Positions 53,204 to 64,000 of a stretch of DNA of 64,000 nt are shown piece by piece. The DNA is taken from NCBI RefSeq assembly GCF_958979055.1, contig NC_084886.1:18472654-18536653 (forward strand), in the 5' to 3' direction. How positions within the stretch are numbered: position 1 is the stretch's first letter; each line of letters opens with the position of its first letter. Source of the DNA: Alnus glutinosa (lineage: Eukaryota; Streptophyta; Magnoliopsida; Fagales; Betulaceae). A program made the position numbers and the translations under genes. The notes below the pieces were generated by a model. That model worked only from the letters and a program-made list of their open reading frames with translations, had not been told where the DNA came from and ran no database searches.

Positions 53204-54651
53204 TTCCATGAGAATATAATAAGGTTGAAATGTTGGGAAAATAATTTGTGAGGAATTTCTCCCCTAGCTTGGTACTAGTTGAATTGTACAGTAACAGAAT
53301 AGCCAACAAAACTGCCAAGCAGTGCAGTACTTGTAAGACTGGAAGTCAATTAATGGAACCTTCAAACATGGCTATAAATGGGTAAGACAGTATTCTTTCC
53401 ATGATCCAACTGATTTTACAGCACAACCCAATAAATTTCAACTATGAGGTATCAATTTTAACTACGTTCTATTTTTTGTTTTTTAAGTTGAAAATATTTA
53501 CCAAGAACTTATGGACATTGATTTGGCTGTGGAACAACATGACAGGAATGTTAATGGTGTGAAAAATATGATTATTCCTGCGGGTAAAATAAATTCTTCA
53601 AAAACCAGGTTAAAAAAGAAAGCAAAAGTAAAGCAACATTACACTAGAGAGATTGAGTGCTAAAACTTTTGTGCCAATCAATCATGTGCAAATTCGATAG
53701 GACTAAGGGGTAAAAAATGACAATTTAAAGTGAACAAGGTAATACAGAAAAAAGGAAGCAACTGAAAGTATAACAGCCACAGGTAAGAGCATCTGTATTG
53801 AGCTCTCCAGTTTGAAAATTTCACCAAGAATGATTACCTTTTATAGCGATTGTGCACAAGAACGATTAAAGGACTGATGTCCTTGAACACAGTCTCTTCC
53901 CATTCTACAGTGGTTATGTCTTTGATTGGACGGATATAATTATCATCTTGCCAGACTATTTCATTGTCGCTATCATAATTATCATCCTCGGCTTTCTTGG
54001 TGTTCTTGACAGTGATCTTGTCAAAGAACTGACCCATGCTGAATCCCCGCCCATCAGCATCTTCAGGCCAGTCAGGATCCTCCTCATCCACGACTAGGGG
54101 GTAATCAGCCATAAGCTTTTCCATCTTCTTCCTCCTTTCCACAGGATCTACCTCACCCTCGACATCAGGGTTTCTATCAAGCACTTCTCTAATTTTGCTC
54201 CTCCATTCACGTCTCTCTTCGGCGTCCATAAGATAAGGATCGTTCACCTTCCCTGAAGGAGGTTCATCCTCCTCCTCTTCACTGTCACTAGATGCTTCCC
54301 TATCGAGTTTCCCTACACTTCTAGACTCTGTCAATCTACTTGTCCTGATTGCACGACCCTGTGTTCAGACACAATGTGATTCCATTTCAACAAATATGCT
54401 AAGAAAAACCCATACATCCTAAAAAGTTATAGATTCTAAACGTGACATAAACACACCAGCAAAGGCGAGTTTAGAAAGTTGGATGAGAGACTAAAACACT
54501 CCATTCTTGAGGAAGATACCCAACTGTTGCGTCGTCTTTGTTTAGATTGTGGGCTTAAACCGGTAACTGAATTGGGAACTCTGAATTTGCTGTCTTTGAG
54601 GGCTGAGAGTGGATATGATAAAGGTAATCTTATCGTGTGTTGTAGCGCCAT
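51622..54651 (-). CDS. chloroplast MRL7/MRL7-L family thioredoxin-fold protein
   Basis: Exons 54651-54457, 54358-53838, 52128-52047, 51954-51843 and 51758-51622 join in phase to 348 residues. Residues 1-60 are Ser/Arg-rich and hydrophobic without acidic residues early on, like a plastid transit peptide. An acidic region (SDSEEEEDEPP) follows near residue 90. The C-terminal ~120 residues (SPLIVLVHNRYKRPKENEKI, VQIIWNCRLPSPR, VFPEIIFTKAGK, FFYYGAAKPPCL) match MRL7 (ECB1/SVR4/RCB) and its paralogue MRL7-L (SVR4L/NCP). These proteins are needed for plastid-encoded RNA polymerase assembly and chloroplast development, with reported nuclear and plastid roles. No CxxC pair is seen. An upstream in-frame ATG (54693) is less likely. 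I cannot tell which paralogue this is. Confidence 0.92.
52313..52815 (-). mobile_element. internally deleted LINE insertion in an MRL7-like intron
   Basis: The 503-bp insert is flanked by an exact 19-bp duplication, cctcctaaatctgacttct, at 52294-52312 and 52816-52834. The T-run at its left edge is the poly(A) tail on the minus strand. The minus strand codes for KRKLKNLECSIDSDARG then GSSRVKGKRA, a segment I know from just before the endonuclease domain of plant L1-type LINEs, and then jumps to the 3' tail. Reverse transcriptase and endonuclease are absent. Confidence 0.8.
53157..53202. repeat. GA microsatellite in an MRL7-like intron
   Basis: About 22 ga units. Confidence 0.95.
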
Positions 54652-55004
54652 TTCTTCAACACACAACTGATTCCAAATGAAGAACAAAAGCAAATATCAG
54701 CAATAAAAAGTTAACCACAGAAGAGAATTAGAACAGTACTGAAAGCTCAAAAACATGGGAATCCATTCATTTAGCCATTAAAGCAAACAGTTAAGAAGCA
54801 TAGAAAAAGTCTGTAGACCAAATAAAAAAAAAAGGAAAATCGTTTGAATAACTGACTTGGGTAGTCTTTAATTTCTGAGAATGAAGCTTCTTTCTAGTTG
54901 TCAAGGAAAGAACTCGCTTGAGCTAAAAGCCTAAACCCCAGAGAACAGAGGCAAGGGGTGTTGGACCTTTTGGCTCTCCTACGAGAGGCGCGCACTGTTG
55001 AGTA

Positions 55005-55014
55005 ACGTGACGTC
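55005..55014 (-). promoter_or_regulatory. bZIP-type ACGTGACGTC box upstream of the MRL7-like gene
   Basis: An overlapping pair of ACGT cores (acgtgacgtc) lies about 355 bp upstream of the ATG, inside the GC-richer stretch that looks like the promoter. Such boxes bind light- or ABA-related bZIP factors in plants. Its use here is inference. Confidence 0.35.
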
Positions 55015-55059
55015 CTCACCTGAGTTGTAGTGGTCCACCCTATTGTTGTGGGAAACGTA

Positions 55060-56590
55060 TGAAAAAAGCTTTGGGTTGTGAGTTTGTAAAAATTATTAAT
55101 TAACAGTTCTAGTCTGATCTAAGCAAAAATATCAATATTATTTATTGTGCTTTCGCACTTTCTCAGTAATTTTTTTTTTTAATCAAATGGATTCATAAGA
55201 TTGAAAAACTTTTTTAAACAAATTCTTTTGTTGATATTCCTTATTTTTTAACGTGATATATTAGCTGGATAATTATTTTGTACAACAATGTCATGTGTCC
55301 AGCATTTTCATATCTCTTTATCTTTACAAGATACAAATTATTTTTAATAATTCGAAATTGTACTTTCTAGATAAAGAGTACTTGACATTATATTTGGCTT
55401 TCAAGCACCACAATTCCTTCTTACAGCTCTAACGGCCAAGTGTTTGGCCCTTGGAGGTGGTTGCCATACCAGTCTGGGGTGGCCGAACCTAGCCCCAGAT
55501 CAAACGGGGGTGGTCGAGCGACTTCCAAAGCTCTTGAAGGTAATTTTGGCCACTCTCATTTTACTCTTTTGGGTTGGTTATTTTTATTGTTTTGATTTGT
55601 AGTTTTTTTTATTTTTTAATATTTTTAATATTTATTTTATTTTTAAATTTAACTTTTAAGTTGTTTTAATTTTTATTATTTTTTAATTAAATATATGACA
55701 CGTGATAAAAATATTTCGACAAAATAGATCTTTTTGACACTCTTTGATAATTTGGGGGATTATATTAGTACATTTAGTAGTTGAGAGGACTACATTAAAA
55801 ACGACTTGTAGTTTGGAGGCTTTTTTATAATTTTCCCATGTTTTTCAATAATTTTGAGAAAAAATGTGCTTTTTTTCTCTTTTTTTTAAAAACATTGTCT
55901 TCAAAACCATCACCAAACCATGACTAATCACTAATGTTTGGTTAGACACTTAATTGCATTTTGTTGTTGCCCTGAAATCTGCATTGCATGCCGTCTAAAT
56001 CAAATTCAATGTCCGGGACAATTTTTCGACGAAAGCACAACTTGCCATGATTCAAACGTGAGTCTCCTCCCTCCGGATGATCTCACCGTGGTGAGGCAAC
56101 TGGGAAGGGCAACCTTCCTTGCCATCTCACAAAGCCACTGCCCTTGGCCCTGACAGAATCGTAGGATATGACCATTTATTCTTTCTCAGTCATCTCAACC
56201 ATCCAGAACCTGCTGCTCTCCCATGATTGGCAAAATGAAGCAATTATCAACCACATTCTCAGGCTTCTCAGCAATCTATCCTCTTGATCCACCCAAGAGC
56301 CAACCAACTCTGCCTATGAAGCCATTCCCACCCCACCTGTTTGTTCTTTTCTTTGTCTTTTTTACTTGAAAATGATATCATGAAATCCATATCTGCCCTT
56401 GATTCAAAAGGAGCCCAGTCCCCAGAATAAGAGGTTCGTTTAGTGCTGAATACTACCTAAACAGATTTTGGCAAAAGATAACTAGGGAAAAAAAAAAAAA
56501 AAGAGAGAGAGAGAGAAAGGCACATGAACAACAGAAAATGCTACAGAGAAAAGTGGAGGATGCAAAGGCAATTCGATAATGAAGCAAAGT
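55060..56590. other. intergenic DNA between PARG and the MRL7-like gene
   Basis: At 55440-55560 words like 'ggggtggccgaa' recall the centre of the Mutator-like element at 44959 and mark a decayed relative. From about 56150 on it is probably PARG 3' UTR. No gene was recognised. Confidence 0.4.
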
Positions 56591-56591
56591 T

Positions 56592-57518
56592 TTAAGGCGT
56601 ATTTGGCAAGTCCGACATCTCGGCATCGTGGCCGGGTAGAGAAGGAAGGAGCCATGTTAAGAAGCCAACATCAGTTTGTCCCTTATATTTCTGGCACGAG
56701 TATTCAACCAACATGTTCCAAAGGTCTCCAACGGTCCATTCATGCGACAGGATCCACAGAGTCACCTGCCATCCAATGTCAATTGAGAAAGACGCGATTA
56801 AGAAAAATAAATATTTAAGGCCAAAAGTTTAAAGAAATGCAGTTATCTTGAGATCACCAAATATAGGTAGCTTTCTGCTGACAACTAAGGTTCAAACATG
56901 GTATACCTAAGCCAAACAGGTAGCAACTAAATGATAAGATTAGCAAACCTTTCAAATCTACATTAGCTGAACTCTAAGCACATATAATACTGATCATCTC
57001 ACCCAAAAGTTCACAATTTGGAGGTGCCTCTATGTAATCCTAAGTGGGGACAACAGCAACAAATTCCGAATATTTAATGCATAATTTCAGTACTACCCAA
57101 TAACTTGGAATATTGCATAAAAAGATTAAAGGCTCCAGCAGCAATGGCTTGGCTATAAATTCTGGAATACATAACGAAAATGCGTGGGGTAGAGGCAATG
57201 CTGAAGAAAAGAGGGTGTAAGAAGCCTTAAGTAAGAAGCCTGAAGAAACCATGCAAGAATTATCTGTAATATGAATATTCGCAGCCAAAATTCTCATGAG
57301 GATATTTGGCTGAGCAAGCAAAAAAAAGCAGAACACAAAAACACTGCTTGTGACATATCGGGTTTTAGTAGGCCCTTTACCACATTCCAGTAACCAAACC
57401 CTAGAAAGTAAAGATAAGTACCTGGTCTAGGTTCTGTAATGCCTCCAAACTGAATGTGTAGTATGATATGAAAGGTCTTAAGGCCTGAAAGACATGAACC
57501 CAGAATATAAGAATTGGT

Positions 57519-57586
<68 letters not shown>

Positions 57587-60500
57587 AGGGTCAGATAAGA
57601 ATTTCTCTGTTTTCCATCAGGGACACAAGTCTATCAATTTCACTTCCACACAAATGTCACCCCTTGAGAACTATCGTATATGAGAAAATTAAAGACCAAA
57701 ATATATCGTTCAGTCTACCGAAGTGGTAAAGACATGCGAGAAATGAGGACCTATCTGGCACCAAACATTAAAGTCCATGTTTACACATCCAACAAATGTT
57801 TTTTTTTTTTTTTTTTTGGGAGCTGGACCATACCTCAAAGGGAGGGAGGGGGGGGGGGGGGGGGGGGGGGGGGGCGAGAGTGAGAAACAGGCAAAACAAA
57901 CACAAATTATATGAAACAAGCTGAGTTTTATTCTGCACCAATGGCACTAAAACAGAGATCCAAGTTCCATTTCCTCTTCAATCAGATCCCTTGCACACAC
58001 AGATTTCTTCCCCTGATTTTCATCCACACTGTAACGTCATTACTCAGTGCTGGTCCCACCTGCTTAACCCAAAATCAGATCCCTTGCACCCCTGATTTTC
58101 TTCCCCTAGATGAGTTTCTGGGAGATTCCATTTAATTCTTTCTTAGGTAACCCAATTCATGCACCTAGGATTGAACCTACGCTCAGTGTCCATCAGTAGT
58201 TAATGCAACGGGAGAAAGGAGATGTCATTTGGCCTAAACACCATTGGCCACTGATAGGACAATTCTATTACCATCACTCCGTAGCAGACCTTGTCTCTAA
58301 TCCTCTTCCTTTCTCAAATGATAGTCAATTTAAAACCAAGATTTATTTTATTTTATTTTATATATATATATATATATATAATTGCAAATTCATTAAAATG
58401 CGCAACCCAAACACACATAGAGTATACAAAAGGAATGCCTAACTAGAAGGAAAAAAAAAACAAAAAAATCTGAAAAAAAAATCTAAAAATAATGATAGCT
58501 CGAAATACTAAAATCTGAGGTAGCAGCCCAATGAAAAAGAGTCTTAAAGAATAAAGCCTTTAATACCACTAAGGTCCTCTCACGGTCCTCGAATCTCCGA
58601 TGATTTCTTTCCCTCCAAAGACACCATATAAGACAATGCGGTATCATCTTCCAAACTACATCAAGCTGAAACCTACCCCGGGCGCTCTCCAGCAAGCAAA
58701 GAAATCTGCCACCCTCCTAGGGTATACCCCAAGCCAGCCCAGCCCTACATTGGCAAAGATAGTATTCCAAAGAGCACTTGCAATCTCACGGTATAGTAGA
58801 AGATGATCCACTAACTCCCTATTCTTCTTACACATGCAACACCACTCAACTAAAATGATCTGTCATTTTCTTAGATTGTCCATAGTGAGGATTTTCCCTG
58901 AGCGGCCAACCAAGCAAAAAAAGCCAGTCTCAAAGAAACTTTATTCCGTCAAATACTCCTCCATGAGAAACGAGTATTATCATGGGGAAAAAGAACAATG
59001 TAGTATGATCTAAACATCAAACAACCCTCTCATTTGTCTTCACCACCCCATCTCACTCTAATAGAATATAACAAAGTGAAAAATGGGGTAAAGAGATCCA
59101 TCGCCCAATCATGAGCTGAGCTGAGAAAAATAATATTCCACTAATGAGAGACACTAGAAAGCTCCAAATGGTCTACCACTATAGTAGCCTTAAAACGGAC
59201 AATGCTAAATAAGTCTGGAATAGCTATCTTGGAGGCTTGATCCCCACTTCAGGATAGTCTTTTCTAAAGCCAAATTTATTTGAAAGTCAACTATTCAGGG
59301 AGATACAAAAAGTCCCTACAAATTACAACCAAAAATTTAAAAGGTGCAAAATATCTTAAAAAATAAAAAATAGAAAATAGAAAATAGAAAATAAAAAAAG
59401 AGACGAAAGGTGTTAACAGCCGAATAGTCATGTAGTCCTGAGATTTATTTATTATTATCTGCAACCATTTTGATGAAAAGTCTGAGGTTTTCCTTTCTGA
59501 TAAGCAAGATCTTAAGAGTTTAAAATCATTTCATCCATTTGACCTCTTTGAAGCATTCATCAAAAAGGATTATAATTTTAGATGCAAAATCCACAGAAAA
59601 GGGTGCTGCAGCGATGCTTATAATGTGAATCAGCAAAATAGGTGGAGCCCACATCCAAAAACTTATAAGTGAAGCCATTTGTTTGAGTTCCAAAAAGTAT
59701 TTTGAAATAACAGGGGGATGACAAATACAAGATCTATGGAGAAAAAACTCTTTGTTTTCTGTCCTAATCAATGGATAAAGCACAAATATCACTAACAGGA
59801 AGCACATAATGCGTATTTTCTCATAAGAATGTATATTAGCATACTTCTAATCCATCAAATTCCATATACAACATTCTTTAAAAAAAGGTAAAAAAAAAAA
59901 CAAAAAGAAGAACTTTGTTTCCTTTCCTTTTTGACAGCTGAAGACACGAAATTACCTGAGAAGCAGCAAGCCACTGAATTATGGTCTTAAGTTCAGGATC
60001 TCCTCCAAAAGCACCACAGCCCCAATTCCCAGTAGCAATCCCAATATTATCTTCATGGCCCAGACTCTGACAATTCTTCTCATAATTTATGATTACTTGA
60101 TTTACAGATTTTCCTCCATATGTGTCACCAGAAGTTGAGGCAGTTTCATGCAACTAGCAACAAGCACAAGACCAATAATCAAGCTAGCAAATTAGTAATA
60201 GATGCAACAACCAAATTCTCAAGCACATAATGAGACTCAAGCCATGCTAAACTAATAAAACTTCAAATAATGTTAGATCAACAACAAAAATTAGTAATGA
60301 CAACATCACAAAGCCATAAAGAATATAGACCAAAAGATTATTCCCAGACATGTCAATGGGGTATTCTACCTTTTGATCAAGATGGGCTTCAAAATACACA
60401 TTTTCTTGAAACAGTCTCTCATACTGCTGATATTTAGATTGATCAAAGAACCCACAGAAAGCCTTATTAATCTCCCTGATGAAACAAACAAGTTATGATG

Positions 60501-61213
60501 ATAAAATTTTGTGTTTACCAAAAGACTACAAAAAGTAAAATATCTAAGGAAGACATTTAGGCAACAAGAATGCATATAAAACCTACCGATCATAAATGGG
60601 AGAGCAACCAACCAATCTCAAAGGCAATGATCCATATACCAACAAAGTCTTAATCTAGTTATTTAACTTTGGCTGGATACCCTATTAAGCCTTCCAACTT
60701 TAGCTACATCCTCAAAATCTGTAAATTCAAATGCTCATTGATTTCAGCCATGTCCTTTAAAAATATCATTTCTTTACAACACCTCTAAGGGAACCATATT
60801 TCCCTTCATATGCACAACTCGTAAATTTCATTGCCAATAGCCAAACCAACTTATTCTTGCCTATCCTCAATTGGTATTAATACGTCCTTTTCTTGACTAG
60901 AACTCAACAATCAACATTCTAAATCAATAAATTGTCATGTGGAAAGCATCAGACAACAGCAGAAAAGCTATTATGGTTCTAAAACTGTGTTGCAGAACTA
61001 TCAAACAAATCATAGAATTTATACACGTAACTCTCAGAAACAAACTTACTTTCCTCCTAGTTAACTTAGATCTGCTCTTTCTTGCCTCATACTCAAAAAT
61101 TGATATTATCATTTTATAAGGCCAGCATCCTAGCCATGGAAGAAGACTTGTTCTATAATTTTCTTGTAAAACTAATCCCATAGATGTGACCTCCCCATAC
61201 TAAGAAAGAAAGG

Positions 61214-61245
<32 letters not shown>

Positions 61246-63177
61246 CTAAAAGGTTGCTCTACTAGATGGTGCAAACACGCTGCGCGGAGTAGTGACAAGT
61301 ATTCTGATGCACAGAAAATGGCTTCAACAGATATTAAGATTTCCCATTCAATAAACCTACGTCAGACTCCCCTGAATTCAATGTTGCATGTGGTGCTAGA
61401 AACCAGAGTTTACATACCGGAGGAGGCACTCTTGTTTATACTGTCTCATTCCTGGGCTGCATAATGCATCTATTGCAGTGATCATGGTTTTACGTCTTCC
61501 AAAACAGTCAACATCCCTTTTATCCACATAGTCACCAGAAAAACGGAATGAAGAGGCATACCTACACCAGAAATAGATGATATTTGAATCAGATTTTCAT
61601 TGCAACACAAGTTAACTACAATAAACAAGAAGTTTCAATATCTAAGTTAGCACTGGGACATCCATAGCATCTATAAAAGAAACAACGGAGACACAGAATC
61701 TTAATGTGGCAATAACCATGATGGGAAATCAATATTTGCACAGATTATGTGGTTTGGACTAAGCAATTTAAAAAGGTTTCACATGCCGAAATTATTTTTA
61801 GCATATTTGGCTGGAGAAGCACTTTTTCACAATAGAAGCCCAGCCCCATGATGTAAATAGAACTTCCAAGTAAGGAAAATAGTTGTCGGTATGCACTTTT
61901 CCACAAAACACTATCTTAATTTCAAAAGAGCATTTCACTAGAGGGACAAAAGGCCACTATAAAAATACAATTGCAAGCGACTCAATGCCTAATATCCCAA
62001 ACCTATGACAATTATTTATTTCAGCACCTCTTTTATGCTACCTTTGTGCTTCGCAATTCCCATTCATATTTTTCAATAAAAGGCAATTGGTACAACATCA
62101 TTACCCCTTCTAAGTCAATTCCGGATTTATAGTCCACCGGGTAATACTCACCCGGTATAACTTGAAAATCTTTCAGCACCAATAATTTCTATAGCCTCAT
62201 TTTCTGCCATGGAAGGCAAGAAAAGCATGCCAGCAATTAATTCAGGATTGATCATGAAACGGATCTCTTCCTACATAAGATGATAAAACAAGGAAATAAC
62301 AAATATCAGAGTTTACTAACTTTAAGTGAAATCGCAATAACATCATGGCCTGCATGACTCACAGCAAGGTAAAATATGTGTAAACGCAATTTGAATGAGA
62401 AAATGCGTATACCCTTTAGGGAACATACATCAGGAACAATATCTCTAAGTACTAGACATCCAAATACCAGATTAAGTACAAACTTTTTTTTTTTTTTTTG
62501 CAAGTAAATTTAGTCTTATTGAAAGCGTAAGGCGCCCCTAAGTACACTAAAAGTATACAAAAGGAAACACCTAACTAGGAAGACCACATGAGCTTTATTA
62601 ATTTTGTAAGTTATACCTGTACACAGCCCCTACGTAGAGCACCACCTCCAATATACTTGTTTGCAAAATCCACTTCAAGAGCTTCACTGGATTGATCTTC
62701 TATCAAGCCTGAATTTTGGACCTACAAAGATATCGAAAGACCACCTAAGAGGTAATCCATCTTTGTCTCAAATTTATTTTTTATTTTTTATAAGTAATAA
62801 TACCAATCTCATTGAAAGTGTGAGGCGCCCCTAACTACACAGGATACAAAAGGAAAAACCTAACTAGAAAGGGCAAAACTCAAATTGAAGAAATAACAAC
62901 AAAGAAATTGGATCAAGTATTTATGATAAATCATCTAAATAAGACTGTTTAATGCATCTGTTCATTTGTTACCTCAACACGGCATAGAGGAATGACAGAA
63001 TTTCTCCAAAATTTAGACTCGGGATATGATATGCATAGAGGATGACGCTCCAAAGGAAGTACTTTCCGCTCAAATGAGACAAGGCCCACAGGCATATCTG
63101 AACATATCCTTTCAAAATAGTGTATGATGCACCTTATCTTATTTTCCTGGCTTTCGTTGTAACTGTGGAAGAGACTC
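56592..63177 (-). CDS. PARG: poly(ADP-ribose) glycohydrolase, last eight exons
   Basis: Exons 63177-62973, 62721-62617, 62270-62152, 61561-61418, 60475-60370, 60153-59956, 57484-57422 and 56765-56592 join in phase to 370 residues plus stop. The 5' exons lie right of the window. PARG cuts ribose-ribose bonds of poly(ADP-ribose), ending signals made by PARP in DNA repair, stress and immunity. The catalytic signature [16 protein letters not shown] spans the second and third exons, with tandem glutamates [23 protein letters not shown] and [15 protein letters not shown], the last followed by IIQWLAAS, are further family blocks. The final exon holds MTVGDLW-like [12 protein letters not shown]. All GT-AG sites are intact. 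Introns carry LINE pieces, a GA tract and a G-run. Which plant PARG paralogue this is cannot be settled. Confidence 0.95.
57522..57584. repeat. GA microsatellite in a PARG intron
   Basis: About 31 ga units within the 191-bp to 2.4-kb intronic stretch left of exon 59956-60153. Confidence 0.9.
57798..57874. repeat. T-run and G-run in a PARG intron
   Basis: A T-run (57799-57818) and a G-run of about 25 (57850-57874) lie close together. The exact run lengths could be affected by sequencing error. Confidence 0.85.
58375..59335 (-). mobile_element. L1-type LINE, 5'-truncated, in a PARG intron
   Basis: The minus strand codes in pieces for [20 protein letters not shown], then [16 protein letters not shown] and [20 protein letters not shown] with FEDRERT. 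This is the zinc-knuckle-containing C-terminal tail of plant L1 reverse transcriptases (zf-RVT region). At least one stop and frame change separate the pieces. The 3' tail 'gtatacaaaaggaatgcct' on the plus strand is shared with the other LINE ends nearby. The endonuclease and the catalytic reverse transcriptase core are missing. Confidence 0.8.
62485..62585 (-). mobile_element. short LINE 3' end in a PARG intron
   Basis: A T-run (poly(A) tail on the minus strand) is followed by 'gaaagcgtaaggcgcccc' and 'gtatacaaaaggaaacacc', the same 3' tail as in the elements at 52313, 58375 and 62777. It is a heavily 5'-truncated copy of about 100 bp. Confidence 0.7.
62777..62875 (-). mobile_element. short LINE 3' end in a PARG intron
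   Basis: Another truncated copy of the same tail: 'ttataagtaataataccaat' then 'gtgaggcgcccctaa' and 'gatacaaaaggaaaaacc'. It lies in the intron between the first two visible PARG exons. Confidence 0.7.
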
Positions 63178-63288
63178 CTGAAGATTCATAAATCTTAGAG
63201 ACATTCAGATCTTGAATTCAGTGTGATAAGATATTGGCAAGCCTCCCCAGATAGAAATATATAAAACTATAGCAGAATATACACCAAC

Positions 63289-63542
63289 CCCAAGGGGTTG
63301 GCTCAAGTGGTGAAGGCTTTGGACTTTGGTGGCATAACCATCAGGTCTAAGGTTCGAATCCCCTTTGGTGTAAACAACTCATTAGGCCACACTTGGCGAA
63401 AGCCAAATTTAACCAATCCGTGTGGTGGGAGTGCATTACACGGATCCGGAGTTTATCCTTTAGGGGTGGGTACACAAAGTGACCCTACCTTGGGAGGATT
63501 CCCCGTCATAATTTTTTTTTAAATAAAAAAAAAAAAAAAAAA
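63289..63542 (+). mobile_element. tRNA-derived SINE, Au-like
   Basis: RNA polymerase III box A (tggctcaagtgg, 63299-63310) and box B (ggttcgaatcc, 63351-63361) lie 40 bp apart. The body resembles the plant Au SINE family and ends in an A-rich tail. A 15-bp target duplication, agaatatacaccaac (63274-63288) and agaatatacatcaac (63543-63557), differs at one base. It lies upstream of the first visible PARG exon, antisense to PARG. Confidence 0.88.
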
Positions 63543-63559
63543 AGAATATACATCAACTC

Positions 63560-64000
63560 AAAGAAGATGAATCAAAAAAAAATTATTAAAAAGGATAGAA
63601 TACTAAGCCCATGAAATCAACTAAAAACAATATATTGTGTGGCCATTTTCTCTACTGATCGTTCCTATTGACATTCAACCCATGCACTAAAGAAAATCTA
63701 CGAATACTTGGGAAATACAAGTAATAATCGCCACATGTATGATGCGCATCCCTACCAAACATCCAGATGCATAAGATAATTCAAACCCTCTACGGCAGCA
63801 GCCTTCTACAGCTAATCGTGTTAGACTTGGAGCAATAAGGCAAGCACATTTAGGATTAATAATAGCACATGGTTAATGTTATACTATTCAATGTCATCTC
63901 AAGACATTGTATGCATCTTAACGAAATGGTATCAATGTAGCCACTTGTTAACCAATGCCCCTTAGATTATTTATTATCTGACACCAATCAGAATGATATT
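63560..64000. other. probable PARG intron DNA at the window edge
   Basis: No exon of PARG could be recognised here on the minus strand. The next exon upstream must lie beyond the window or be too short or divergent to see. Confidence 0.4.

Noticed and set aside
55938-56153. Small plus-strand gene of 71 codons
   Set aside because: No recognisable domain. It lies in the probable 3' region of PARG on the other strand, without promoter signals.
57514-57729. Frame with alternating Glu-Arg repeats
   Set aside because: It is a translation of the GA microsatellite inside a PARG intron.
63289-63370. Possible tRNA gene (box A and box B)
   Set aside because: The body is SINE-like with an A-rich tail and target duplication, and it does not fold as a complete cloverleaf with a normal 3' end.

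Overview
The window is nuclear DNA of a flowering plant, most likely a woody eudicot. The evidence is AT-rich intergenic DNA, short GT-AG introns, chloroplast-targeted and secreted plant protein families, and a dense mix of plant transposons (CACTA, hAT, Mutator-like, Harbinger-like MITEs, TRIMs, long terminal repeats, L1-type LINEs and a tRNA-derived SINE). The LINE 3' tail resembles tails I associate with Fagales trees, but that is only a guess from memory.

Layout. 1-12 kb holds two small host genes: a 109-residue plant-specific protein of unknown function (5524-5853, +) and a two-exon secreted protein that may have a beta-trefoil fold (9283-10740, +). Around them lie a decayed fragment of a MORF/DAG organelle RNA-editing factor (864-1222), an 871-bp Harbinger-like element with a CpG-rich core (3652-4522), hairpin MITEs, and two TRIM elements. 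One TRIM sits in the intron of the secreted gene and itself contains a MITE.

12-48 kb is a tandem array of class III secretory peroxidases, all on the minus strand: one truncated pseudogene (16315-17472) and four complete three-exon genes (25754-27083, 31794-33158, 40247-41573, 46869-48166) coding for 318-323 residues. All four keep the catalytic Arg and His residues, eight cysteines, a signal peptide and a TATA box. Each gene is followed by a relic of its own last ~35 codons plus 3' flank, so a small 3' module had duplicated before the whole unit did. The units also carry LTR-like DNA and were hit by later insertions: a 3.2-kb LTR-like element, a CACTA (20403-21786), two hAT relics, a 907-bp Mutator-like foldback (44959-45865), a 209-bp solo LTR (48433-48641) and a MITE. 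For several of these a sister unit in the same window preserves the empty target site, which gives their relative ages.

48.6-64 kb is a more ordinary gene region on the minus strand: a chloroplast MRL7/MRL7-L family protein (51622-54651, 5 exons, 348 residues) and the last eight exons of a poly(ADP-ribose) glycohydrolase (56592-63177), whose 5' end lies beyond the window. Their introns hold LINE pieces with one shared 3' tail and a SINE with a 15-bp target duplication.

The genes do not form a pathway. The main biology is a recently expanded apoplastic peroxidase cluster next to two conserved housekeeping genes. I found no new kind of molecular system. The most unusual items are the TRIM relic that makes up most of a peroxidase intron, the shared loop deletion in the four live peroxidases, and the nested 3'-module duplication.
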